Shown piece after piece: positions 5,920-12,374 of a stretch of DNA of 14,022 nt; the first letter of the stretch is position 1, and each line of letters starts with the position of its first letter. This stretch comes from Arthrobacter sp. (GTDB taxonomy: Bacteria; Actinomycetota; Actinomycetes; Actinomycetales; Micrococcaceae). The notes under the pieces were generated by a model. That model did no database searches, was not told where the DNA came from, and worked only from the letters and a program-made list of their open reading frames with translations. The stretch lies in NCBI GenBank assembly GCA_030147325.1, contig JASLAA010000165.1, positions 1-14,022 on the forward strand, given 5' to 3'. Made by a program: the position numbers and the translations under genes.

Positions 5920-8493
5920 GTGGCTGGTCACGAACACCCGGATGCACGCCGGCCCGCCGCTCCCGCCGCCCCGGTTCTCCGGGACCGCAGCCTCAGCCGT
6001 CACGACCTCTTCGAGTCGATCGTGGTCAATGCGAACGACGTGGTGCTGGTCACCGAGGCCGAACCGATAGACCTGGCCCACGGCGGGCCGAGGGTCCTGT
6101 ACGTCAACCCGGCCTTCACCCGGATGACGGGCTACACCTCCGAGGAGATCGTGGGTAGAACGCCACGGATCCTGCAGTCACCCTCCACCGATCGGGCGGA
6201 GCTGGACAGGCTCCGGGCGGCTCTCGCGGCATGGGAGCCGGTGGAGGTGGAGCTGCTGAACGTGCGCAAGGACGGCGTCGAGTTCTGGGTACAGATCAAC
6301 ATCACGCCGGTGACGAACGCCGACGGGTGGTACACCCACTGGGTGGCTGTGCAGCGCGACATCACGGACCGCAAGCGCCGCGAGTCCGCGCTGCGCACCC
6401 TGCTGGAGAGCACCTCGGACCTCATGGTCCTGGTAGGTGCCGGGCACGAGATGCTGGCCGCCAGCGCCACGTCGATGCGCCTGTTGGGTGTCCCCGCACA
6501 GGAACTGACCGGTCGACAGGTGGCCGAGCTGGTCCATCCGGACGACCTTCCCGCGCTGGCCGATGTGCTGGCGCCCGCACCCCTGCTGCGCTTCGGCCGC
6601 GGGACGTCCACGGAGCTGCGGTTGTGGCGGACGGACGGGCAGTGGCGGTGGTTCGACGTCAGCATCGTGGACGTCGGCCGGCAGGTAGGACCGGAAGTCC
6701 CCGCCGAGGAACGGCAGCTGGCACTCGCCTGTGCCGACATCACCGAGTTCAAGCAGGCACAGGAAGCGCTCGACGAGCTCAATCGACGCTTCCGCAGCGC
6801 CTTCGACGACGCTCCCATCGGCATGGCGATCACGTCGCTCGCGGGGCGGTTCCTTCAGGTCAACCGCGCCCTGGCGGACCTGCTGGGCCGCTCGGAGGAC
6901 ACCCTGCTGAGCCTGGGGGTCCAGGACGTGACCCACCCCGACGACACTTCCCACGGCGCGCGCCAGCGGCAGTCACTGCTGCGGGGTACCCGGACCCGGC
7001 ACCAGCACGAGACGCGGTTCCTGCATGCCGACGGCTCCGTCGTCGGAATCCTGCACTCCTCCTCCGCCGTTCCCGGAGCCGACGGCCGTCCCACGCTGTT
7101 CATCGACCACGTGGAGGACGTCACCGACAGGCGGATGTTCGAGGCCAGGCTGCAGCACCAGGCGCTCCACGACCCCCTGACCGCACTACCCAACCGGGCC
7201 CTGTTCATGGACAGGCTGCACCAGGCGCTGCAGGTCGACGACAGCGGGACCCCGAACCACTCCAGGGTCGCCGTCATGTTCTGCGATCTCGACCGGTTCA
7301 AGTCCATCAACGACACCCATGGTCACCAGGTCGGGGACACAGTCCTCACGGCGATCGCAGCCCGTTTCCGGGACGCCGTCGGACAGGGTGGCACGGTGGC
7401 GCGGCTGGGAGGCGACGAACTCGTGGTGCTCTGTCCCGAGGTGACAGCAGAGGAGGCAGCGACGATCGCCGACCGGCTGATCGCCTCCTTGCGCGAACCG
7501 ATCTCCGTGCAGGGTGAGGACCTGGTGGTCACCGCCTCGGTAGGCATCGCACTCTCGGGAGATGGCCGGACGACGGCGGAACAGCTCCTCCAGGACAGCG
7601 ATGACGCGATGTACCAGGCCAAGGATGCCGGGCGCGACCAGTCGGTGCTCCATGATCCTGCCCGCGGGGTCCAGGTGCGCCGTCGCCTGCAACTCGGCAA
7701 CGAGCTCCCGCGTGCCATCGATGAGGGCCAGTTGCGGTTGCACTACCAACCGCAGGTGGATCTGGCGGACGGATCTGTGATCGGCCTCGAGGCGCTCGTC
7801 CGCTGGCAGCACCCGCAGCTCGGCCTGCTGATGCCCGGAGATTTCATCGAGGTCGCGGAGGGCGCCGGCCTCATGCGCGAGCTCGGCCGGTGGGTGCTGC
7901 GTGAAGCCGTGGCGAAGGCCGGCGCCGACCACCGTTCGCGGCGCGGGCTGCCGACGGACGCTCGGGTGCAGGGGAACCTCCCGGAACCGCCGGTGCCGGT
8001 GATGTGGGTGAATGTGTCGGCGTCGGAGCTCGATGATCCGACGTTCACCGCGACCGTCGAGAAGGTCCTGCTGGACGAGGGTTTGCCGGGCGGAGCGATC
8101 GGGCTCGAGATCACGGAGAGCGTCCTCATGAGCGATGTCAATCGGGTGAACCTGGTCCTGACGCAGTTGCGGGCCATCGGCATCCAGCTCGCCATCGACG
8201 ACTTCGGCACGGGGTACTCCTCCCTGTCCTACATCGCCCGATTGCCCGTGACCACGGTGAAGATCGATGGCTCGTTCATCGCCGGGCTCGACGATCCCGA
8301 TCGGCGGCGGGAGTCGTTCGCCGTGGTGACGGCGGTCATCGGGCTCGCCCATGCGCTGCGCCTGACCGTGATCGCGGAAGGTATCGAGACGACGACACAG
8401 GCCCTGATCCTGTACGGCCTGGGCTGCGACCAGGGGCAGGGATACCTGTACGGTCGGCCCGTCGCGATGGCGCAGCCGGCCGTCGCGGGCTGA
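5920..8493 (+). CDS. PAS-PAS-PAS-GGDEF-EAL cyclic-di-GMP signalling protein
   Basis: Soluble 857-residue protein with no membrane segment that would make and/or degrade c-di-GMP in response to signals sensed by its PAS domains. PAS1 (about 30-152) is LOV-like (GRTPRILQ, NVRKDG, VAVQRDITDRK), PAS2 is about 156-285, and PAS3 about 286-410. The GGDEF domain (about 411-578) has DLDRFKSINDTHGHQVGD and a GGDEL signature (497-501) in place of GGDEF; no RxxD inhibitory site precedes it. The EAL domain (about 590-850) keeps every key residue visible: EAL (624-626), N698, E730, E733, DD (760-761) in DDFGTGYSS, K781, E820, E823 and Q840 in QGY. Phosphodiesterase activity is therefore likely; cyclase activity is less certain. 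The GTG at 5920 has GGGGGAG (5906-5912) upstream. The gene lies 178 nt downstream of the GT2 gene on the same strand. Confidence 0.95.
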   Translation: MAGHEHPDARRPAAPAAPVLRDRSLSRHDLFESIVVNANDVVLVTEAEPIDLAHGGPRVLYVNPAFTRMTGYTSEEIVGRTPRILQSPSTDRAELDRLRAALAAWEPVEVELLNVRKDGVEFWVQINITPVTNADGWYTHWVAVQRDITDRKRRESALRTLLESTSDLMVLVGAGHEMLAASATSMRLLGVPAQELTGRQVAELVHPDDLPALADVLAPAPLLRFGRGTSTELRLWRTDGQWRWFDVSIVDVGRQVGPEVPAEERQLALACADITEFKQAQEALDELNRRFRSAFDDAPIGMAITSLAGRFLQVNRALADLLGRSEDTLLSLGVQDVTHPDDTSHGARQRQSLLRGTRTRHQHETRFLHADGSVVGILHSSSAVPGADGRPTLFIDHVEDVTDRRMFEARLQHQALHDPLTALPNRALFMDRLHQALQVDDSGTPNHSRVAVMFCDLDRFKSINDTHGHQVGDTVLTAIAARFRDAVGQGGTVARLGGDELVVLCPEVTAEEAATIADRLIASLREPISVQGEDLVVTASVGIALSGDGRTTAEQLLQDSDDAMYQAKDAGRDQSVLHDPARGVQVRRRLQLGNELPRAIDEGQLRLHYQPQVDLADGSVIGLEALVRWQHPQLGLLMPGDFIEVAEGAGLMRELGRWVLREAVAKAGADHRSRRGLPTDARVQGNLPEPPVPVMWVNVSASELDDPTFTATVEKVLLDEGLPGGAIGLEITESVLMSDVNRVNLVLTQLRAIGIQLAIDDFGTGYSSLSYIARLPVTTVKIDGSFIAGLDDPDRRRESFAVVTAVIGLAHALRLTVIAEGIETTTQALILYGLGCDQGQGYLYGRPVAMAQPAVAG

Positions 8494-8518
8494 CTGCGGC
8501 TCCCTCAGGTGCCGCAGT
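8493..8518. terminator. Bidirectional hairpin between EAL gene and selO
   Basis: The arms ACTGCGGC (8493-8500) and GCCGCAGT (8511-8518) form a perfect 8-bp stem with a 10-nt loop between two convergent genes. The last base of the EAL-gene stop (TGA, 8491-8493) is in one arm, and the selO stop (8505-8507) is in the loop. No T-tract is present on either side. A shared terminator is the simplest reading. Confidence 0.6.
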
Positions 8519-9968
8519 AGGTCGTGTAGGCGCCGAAGTCCTCCGGTGCACCGGCTGCGTACCGCTCCAGCCCCGGCCGTTCCTCGAACGGCCTCGTGAC
8601 GACGTCGACGAGCCGGTCCAGCGGGTCGAGGTCTCCTGCGGTCGCGGCGTCGAGCGCCTCCTCGACGAGGTGGTTCCGCGGGATGTACACGGGGTTGACG
8701 CGGTCCATCGCGTCGGCGTCCGGTCCGAGGGGCAACCATCGCTCGGCCCAGGCATCGAAGGCTGCGACGTCGAGCACCTTGTCCCTGGCGGGCCGGGTGT
8801 CACCGCGGACCACCGAGCTCAGGCCACGGAAGAACGACGTGTAGTCGACGTGGTTCTCCTGCAGCAGGGCAAGGACATCGTTCGCCAGGGCGGACGCGGT
8901 CTCGTCGTCGACGTCGTCGGGCAGCCCCAGCTTCGCCTTCATGCCGGCGAGCCAGGCACTGCTGTACCGGGGGCGGAACGTCTCCAGGACACCGACCGCC
9001 AGCGCGATGCCCTGTTCCTGATCGGCGTCGATGAGCGGCAACAGGGTCTCGGCGAGGCGTGCGAGATTCCACTCGGCGATGAGCGGCTGGTTGGCATAGG
9101 CGTAGCGGCCGCCGCGGTCGATGGAGCTGAAGCTGGCCGAGTAGTCGAAGACGTCCAAAAAGGCGCAGGGCCCGTAGTCGATGCTCTCGCCCGAGATGGT
9201 CATGTTGTCCGTGTTCATCACGCCGTGGACGAAACCCGTGAGCATCCACTGCGCCACGAGCGAGGCCTGCGCGCCCACGACGGCCTCGAAGAGTGCGAGG
9301 TAGGGGCGCTCGGCGGCTGTGGCGTCGGGGTAGTGGCGGCTGATCGCGTGGTCGGCGAGGCGCTTCAGGAGATCCTGGTCGCCGCTCGCTGCCGCGTACT
9401 GGAAGCTGCCCACCCGGAGGTGGCTGCCGGCGACGCGGGTCAGGAGGGCGCCCGGGAGCATGGTGTCACGGCGCACCTCCCGACCGGTCGCGACGACGGC
9501 GAGGGAGCGCGTGGTCGGGATCCCGAGAGCCTGCATCGCCTCGCTCACGATGTATTCGCGGAGCATCGGGCCGACGACGGCGAGGCCGTCACCGCCGCGG
9601 GCGAAGGGTGTGCGGCCGGACCCCTTGAGGTGGACGTCCCGCAGCCGACCGGCGGCATCGGTGATCTCGCCGAGCAGGAGTGCCCTGCCGTCGCCGAGCC
9701 GGGGGTTGAAGCTGCCGAACTGGTGGCCGGAGTAGGCCTGGGCCACCGGCGTCGCCCCCGCGGGAACGGACGCGCCGACCAGCAGGGCCAGTCCGTCGGG
9801 GGACCGGAGGAACCCCGGATCGAGCCCGAGTTCAGCGGCGAGGCGTTCGTTGAGGGCGAGGAGTCGGGGCTCGGGCGCCGCATCCGCCTGCCAGGCGACC
9901 GCCATCTCCGGCAGTTCCCGCGCGAATCGGCTGTCGAAGGTGACCCTGGAGTCTGTCGGCACGCTCAT
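8505..9968 (-). CDS. selO: Protein adenylyltransferase SelO (YdiU/UPF0061 family)
   Basis: SelO is a pseudokinase-fold enzyme that transfers AMP from ATP onto Ser/Thr/Tyr of target proteins and is linked in other bacteria to redox stress. The 487-residue protein shows the family hallmarks: AYSGHQFGSFNPRLGDGRA (79-97), DVHLKGSGRTPFARGGDG (111-128, Lys115), and HGVMNTDNMTISG (248-260) followed by SIDYGP with N255 and D264 as the likely metal ligands. It ends YCGT, with Cys485 third from the end, where vertebrate SELENOO has selenocysteine. Full length for the bacterial family. Start choice is open. ATG 9968 has a TACCGT -10-like element 6 nt upstream, fitting a leaderless transcript. GTG 9962 has GGAGG (9970-9974) with ideal 7-nt spacing. 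It is convergent with the EAL gene and divergent from the small basic gene. Confidence 0.96.
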   Translation of the reverse strand: MSVPTDSRVTFDSRFARELPEMAVAWQADAAPEPRLLALNERLAAELGLDPGFLRSPDGLALLVGASVPAGATPVAQAYSGHQFGSFNPRLGDGRALLLGEITDAAGRLRDVHLKGSGRTPFARGGDGLAVVGPMLREYIVSEAMQALGIPTTRSLAVVATGREVRRDTMLPGALLTRVAGSHLRVGSFQYAAASGDQDLLKRLADHAISRHYPDATAAERPYLALFEAVVGAQASLVAQWMLTGFVHGVMNTDNMTISGESIDYGPCAFLDVFDYSASFSSIDRGGRYAYANQPLIAEWNLARLAETLLPLIDADQEQGIALAVGVLETFRPRYSSAWLAGMKAKLGLPDDVDDETASALANDVLALLQENHVDYTSFFRGLSSVVRGDTRPARDKVLDVAAFDAWAERWLPLGPDADAMDRVNPVYIPRNHLVEEALDAATAGDLDPLDRLVDVVTRPFEERPGLERYAAGAPEDFGAYTTYCGT

Positions 9969-9969
9969 T

Positions 9970-9980
9970 CCTCCACGGTA
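9970..9980 (-). promoter_or_regulatory. selO start region: overlapping -10-like element and SD
   Basis: On the minus strand the order is TACCGT (9980-9975), GGAGG (9974-9970), one base, ATG (9968), AGC, GTG (9962). If TACCGT is the -10, transcription would begin at about the ATG and the GGAGG would not be transcribed. If the promoter lies further upstream, GGAGG would drive the GTG. This decides between a 487- and a 485-residue product. Confidence 0.35.
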
Positions 9981-10061
9981 CGCCGAGTCACCGACGGCTG
10001 ACATCGCTCGTGGATCGGCGACCCCGCCCCTGTTTCCGTGGCCGAAGCCGGGCGGTTGCCC

Positions 10062-10067
10062 TAAACT
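10062..10067 (+). promoter_or_regulatory. Possible -10 of the small basic gene
   Basis: TAAACT, matching the TANNNT pattern, lies 52 nt upstream of the ATG at 10120 in an otherwise very GC-rich spacer. No good -35 sits 16-18 nt upstream. Weak support. Confidence 0.25.
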
Positions 10068-10119
10068 CGTAAGCCACCTGAGTTTTCCGGGTGCAGAGGC
10101 GGAATCAGAGGAGATCAGC

Positions 10120-10302
10120 ATGGGCATCAGCAACATGGTCAAGAACGCAGCAGGACGGTATCTCGGTAGGTCCGGCACGGGCACCACCCCGACTGCGGGG
10201 CGCACCGGCACCGGCGGAACGAAGGCCGGCGGCACGGGCACACCGCTTCCGTCCGGCAAGGTCGGCGGCGTCCTCCGCGGCCTGCTGAACCGCCGCCGAT
10301 AA
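10120..10302 (+). CDS. Small, highly basic Gly/Thr-rich protein (unknown)
   Basis: A 60-residue protein I do not recognise. The start is fixed by a strong AGGAG (10109-10113) with a 6-nt spacer to the ATG at 10120. Layout: a short potential amphipathic helix (GISNMVKNAAGRYLGR, residues 2-17), a flexible Gly/Thr/Pro middle with TGTG/TGG/GTGT repeats (19-46), and a second potential helix ending in NRRR. It has ten Lys/Arg and no Asp or Glu, so the net charge is about +10. No signal peptide or cysteine is seen. Such composition fits nucleic-acid or membrane binding, but neither is shown. It diverges from selO and is followed at once by a hairpin, so it is probably monocistronic. In-frame codons upstream lack an SD and run into the selO promoter region, so the short version is preferred. 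Confidence 0.7.
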   Translation: MGISNMVKNAAGRYLGRSGTGTTPTAGRTGTGGTKAGGTGTPLPSGKVGGVLRGLLNRRR

Positions 10303-10310
10303 GTGCTGAT

Positions 10311-10344
10311 GTCCGGGCCCCTCCTGCGGGAATAGGGCCCGGGC
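10311..10344 (+). terminator. GC-rich hairpin after the small basic gene
   Basis: A 10-bp stem (10311-10320 with 10335-10344, one G-T wobble) is built from CCGGGCCC and GGGCCCGG around a 14-nt loop. It begins 8 nt after the stop of the 60-residue gene and ends 20 nt before the DsbA-family ATG. There is no T-tract. It may end the upstream transcript; it could also sit in the leader of the next gene. Confidence 0.55.
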
Positions 10345-10364
10345 ACCCGTTCGTTGCGTCAGAC

Positions 10365-11060
10365 ATGCACATAGAGATCTGGTCCGATGTGAAGTGCCCG
10401 TGGTGCTACGTGGGCAAGCGCCGCTTCGAGCAGGCGCTGGCCGGTTTCCCGCACCGGGACAGCGTGGAGGTCACCTGGAAGAGCTACCAGCTGGACCCCG
10501 GCCTTCCCGACCACTACGACGGCACCGAGGAGCAGTACCTCTCGGAACGCAAGGGCATCGCCCCCGAGCAGCTTCGCCAGATGTGGCAGCACCTCTCCCA
10601 GCAGGCCGAGGGAGAGGGACTCCACTTCGACTTCGATCGGATCGTCGTCGGCAACAGCTTCACGGCGCACCGCTTCCTGCACCTGGCCAGGACCCGGGGT
10701 GTGGGCGACGCCGCCAAGGAGGCCGTGATGTCGGCCCACTTCGAGCAGGGCCTCGACACCTCCGATCCCGACGTGCTCGTGGCGGTCGGCTCTCCGCTCG
10801 GCCTGGACGAGGCCGAGATCCGCGAGACGATCGCGAGCGAGCGTTTCGCCGCCGATGTCCACCGCGACATCGAGGAAGCCCGAACGCTCGGGGTGCAGGG
10901 CGTCCCGTTCTTCGTCATCGACCGCACGTACGGCATCTCGGGCGCCCAGCCCGCGGAGTTGTTCCGGCAGGCGCTCGACCAGGCGTGGCGGGAAGCCCAT
11001 CCACTGGTGTCCCTGACGCCGTCGGCCGATGGTCCGGCCTGCGGACCCGACGGCTGCTAA
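10365..11060 (+). CDS. DsbA-family oxidoreductase, FrnE-like
   Basis: Thioredoxin-fold thiol-disulfide oxidoreductase of 231 residues. The N-terminal strand leads straight into CPWC (11-14), an all-helical insert follows (about 55-165), and the cis-proline loop is GVQGVPFFV (Pro181). There is no signal peptide, so it should be cytosolic, like FrnE and 2-hydroxychromene-2-carboxylate isomerase-type DsbA proteins. The protein ends ACGPDGC, a second cysteine pair with CX4C spacing (C226, C231). The FrnE of Deinococcus radiodurans has an extra C-terminal CX4C pair of this kind, involved in its redox cycle. The ATG at 10365 has no evident SD, so translation may start on a short leader. Its stop interlocks with that of the minus-strand gene downstream. 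Family call secure; substrates unknown. Confidence 0.94.
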   Translation: MHIEIWSDVKCPWCYVGKRRFEQALAGFPHRDSVEVTWKSYQLDPGLPDHYDGTEEQYLSERKGIAPEQLRQMWQHLSQQAEGEGLHFDFDRIVVGNSFTAHRFLHLARTRGVGDAAKEAVMSAHFEQGLDTSDPDVLVAVGSPLGLDEAEIRETIASERFAADVHRDIEEARTLGVQGVPFFVIDRTYGISGAQPAELFRQALDQAWREAHPLVSLTPSADGPACGPDGC

Positions 11061-11278
11061 CGGTCCTCGGACCCGGGACGACGGCGGCTTCTCGCCGCGA
11101 CGGCGGCAGGGGCCGCTCCCTCGGCGAGCTTCCGCAGTTCGTCCTGCACCCTCTCCAGTTCCTGCCGGCGCCTGTCCTGCAGGTGTCCGGCGTCCGGCTT
11201 GGGGCGGCGCCCGGGCTCGATCCGTGGTGGCGGGTCCTCGCCCTGCAGTGGATCGAAAAACAGTTCTTCGCGATGCAT
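11057..11278 (-). CDS. Small charged protein with a C-terminal helix (unknown)
   Basis: A 73-residue protein I do not recognise, supported by a perfect GAGGAG with a 5-nt spacer before the ATG at 11278 and by GC-rich third positions typical of the window. The N-terminal half is acidic and Pro-rich (MHREELFFDPLQGEDPPP). A stretch at about 33-53 (HLQDRRRQELERVQDELRKL) should form a charged, possibly coiled-coil helix, and the tail is Arg-rich. No membrane segment or cysteine. Its stop (TAG, 11057-11059) overlaps the TAA of the DsbA-family gene by 2 nt, the coding regions together by 4 nt, tail to tail. It occupies what would otherwise be a 336-nt gap between the two plus-strand genes. Confidence 0.68.
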   Translation of the reverse strand: MHREELFFDPLQGEDPPPRIEPGRRPKPDAGHLQDRRRQELERVQDELRKLAEGAAPAAVAARSRRRPGSEDR

Positions 11279-11283
11279 TGGAA

Positions 11284-11289
11284 CTCCTC
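11284..11289 (-). promoter_or_regulatory. Ribosome binding site of the 73-residue gene
   Basis: GAGGAG on the minus strand, 5 nt before the ATG at 11278. This is the main evidence that the minus-strand reading frame is a real gene rather than a shadow. Confidence 0.65.
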
Positions 11290-11309
11290 AGGCTTCGATA
11301 GCTCCTCCG

Positions 11310-11315
11310 ACCCTA
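11310..11315 (-). promoter_or_regulatory. Possible -10 of the 73-residue gene
   Basis: TAGGGT on the minus strand fits the actinobacterial TANNNT pattern and would give a leader of about 25 nt that includes the GAGGAG. No good -35 is visible. The spacer 11279-11396 must also contain the promoter of the plus-strand monooxygenase gene, for which I see no clear element. Confidence 0.3.
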
Positions 11316-11396
11316 GCCGGGCCGTGTTTCCGGAGTTTTTCGTCCCGATGGTCGACGCCGCGGAATGGCACCGGCCCGGAGGAGGTTCCTGATCGT

Positions 11397-12374
11397 ATGG
11401 TCCTTCCCTTTCGCCGCGTATCCATCCTCGACAGGGCGCAGTCCGTCGACGGCAGGTCGGAGGCGGAGACCCTGCGCCGGGTGATCGACCGGGCACGACG
11501 CGCGGAAGAACTGGGCTACCACCGTTTCTGGGTCGCCGAACACCACGGGGTCCCGGGGATTGCGGGTTCCGCGCCGGCTGTGCTGGCCGCCGCCATCGCC
11601 ATGGCCACGACGAGGATCCGCATCGGCTCCGGCGGCATCATGCTGCCGAACCATCAGCCGCTCGTGGTCGCCGAGCAGGCCGCAACCCTGGCTGCGCTGT
11701 CCGACGGCCGTTTCGACCTGGGCGTGGGGCGCTCGCTCGGCTTCACCCAGGCGGTCCGATCAGCCCTCCGGGCCGGCAAGGAGGATGCCGAGCGGTTCGA
11801 GGACGACATCGATGAACTCCTGGCATTCCTTGACGGATCGGCCTCCGTCACAGCCCGCCCCCGGGACTGCGGGCGGACACCCGTCTTCGTCCTGGCGACC
11901 GGGCAGGGCGTGGACATCGCGGCCCGGGCCGGCCTCGCCGTCGTCCTCGGGGGACCCGACCTCTTCCGGGAATCCAGCCCGCCACTCGAGCGGTACCGCG
12001 AACGGTTCCGGCCGTCGCCGTGGCGGAGCGAACCCCATGTGACGGTGTCACTGAACGTCGCGGTCGCCGGGACCACGCCTGCCGCCCGGGACCTGCTCCT
12101 GCCGGAGGCACACGCGCTCGCGGTGTCACGGACGAGGGGGTATTTCCCCCCGCTTGAGGCACTCCGCTCCGATGCCCTGTCGGCGCGCGAGGCCGGGCTG
12201 GTCGACGAGGCACTGGGCACGTCGATCTACGGAACTCCTCCCGAGGTGGAGGAACAGCTGGCCGCCCTCCAGCAGCGCACGGGAGCCGACGAGCTCCTGG
12301 TCAGCGGAGGTGCGTTCGATCAGGACGCCCGGATGCGCTCGGATGAACTCCTGGCGCGATTCCTGCCGGCCTAG
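11397..12374 (+). CDS. LLM-class flavin-dependent oxidoreductase (luciferase-like, MsnO8-type)
   Basis: A 325-residue TIM-barrel monooxygenase that would use reduced FMN and oxygen on an unknown organic substrate. The N-terminal strand VSILDRAQ, the GYHRFWVAEHHG segment (40-51), RIGSGGIMLPNHQPLVVAEQ (75-94), GRFDLGVGRSLG (104-115), and the C-terminal YGTPPEVEEQL and ELLVSGGAFDQD are the familiar blocks of this family. The length is normal. The ATG at 11397 is preceded by GGAGGAGG (11378-11385), an 11-nt spacer that is somewhat long; there is no better start. The sequence resembles the MsnO8 subgroup of bacterial luciferase-like proteins, by recall. The stop TAG interlocks with that of the following minus-strand gene. 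No partner flavin reductase is in view. Confidence 0.93.
   Translation: MVLPFRRVSILDRAQSVDGRSEAETLRRVIDRARRAEELGYHRFWVAEHHGVPGIAGSAPAVLAAAIAMATTRIRIGSGGIMLPNHQPLVVAEQAATLAALSDGRFDLGVGRSLGFTQAVRSALRAGKEDAERFEDDIDELLAFLDGSASVTARPRDCGRTPVFVLATGQGVDIAARAGLAVVLGGPDLFRESSPPLERYRERFRPSPWRSEPHVTVSLNVAVAGTTPAARDLLLPEAHALAVSRTRGYFPPLEALRSDALSAREAGLVDEALGTSIYGTPPEVEEQLAALQQRTGADELLVSGGAFDQDARMRSDELLARFLPA

Noticed and set aside
7186..8739. 517-codon minus-strand frame across the GGDEF-EAL gene into selO
   Set aside because: Arg/Pro/His-rich composition with no motif; it overlaps two well-supported genes in the wrong frame.
9969..10346. N-terminal extension of selO to a start at 10346
   Set aside because: The extra 126 residues are Pro/Arg-rich, cover the small basic gene antisense, and have no counterpart in SelO proteins, whose N-terminus matches the shorter start.
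11029..11301. Plus-strand 90-codon frame after the DsbA-family gene
   Set aside because: No SD and Arg/Pro-rich composition; it is the shadow of the SD-supported minus-strand gene.
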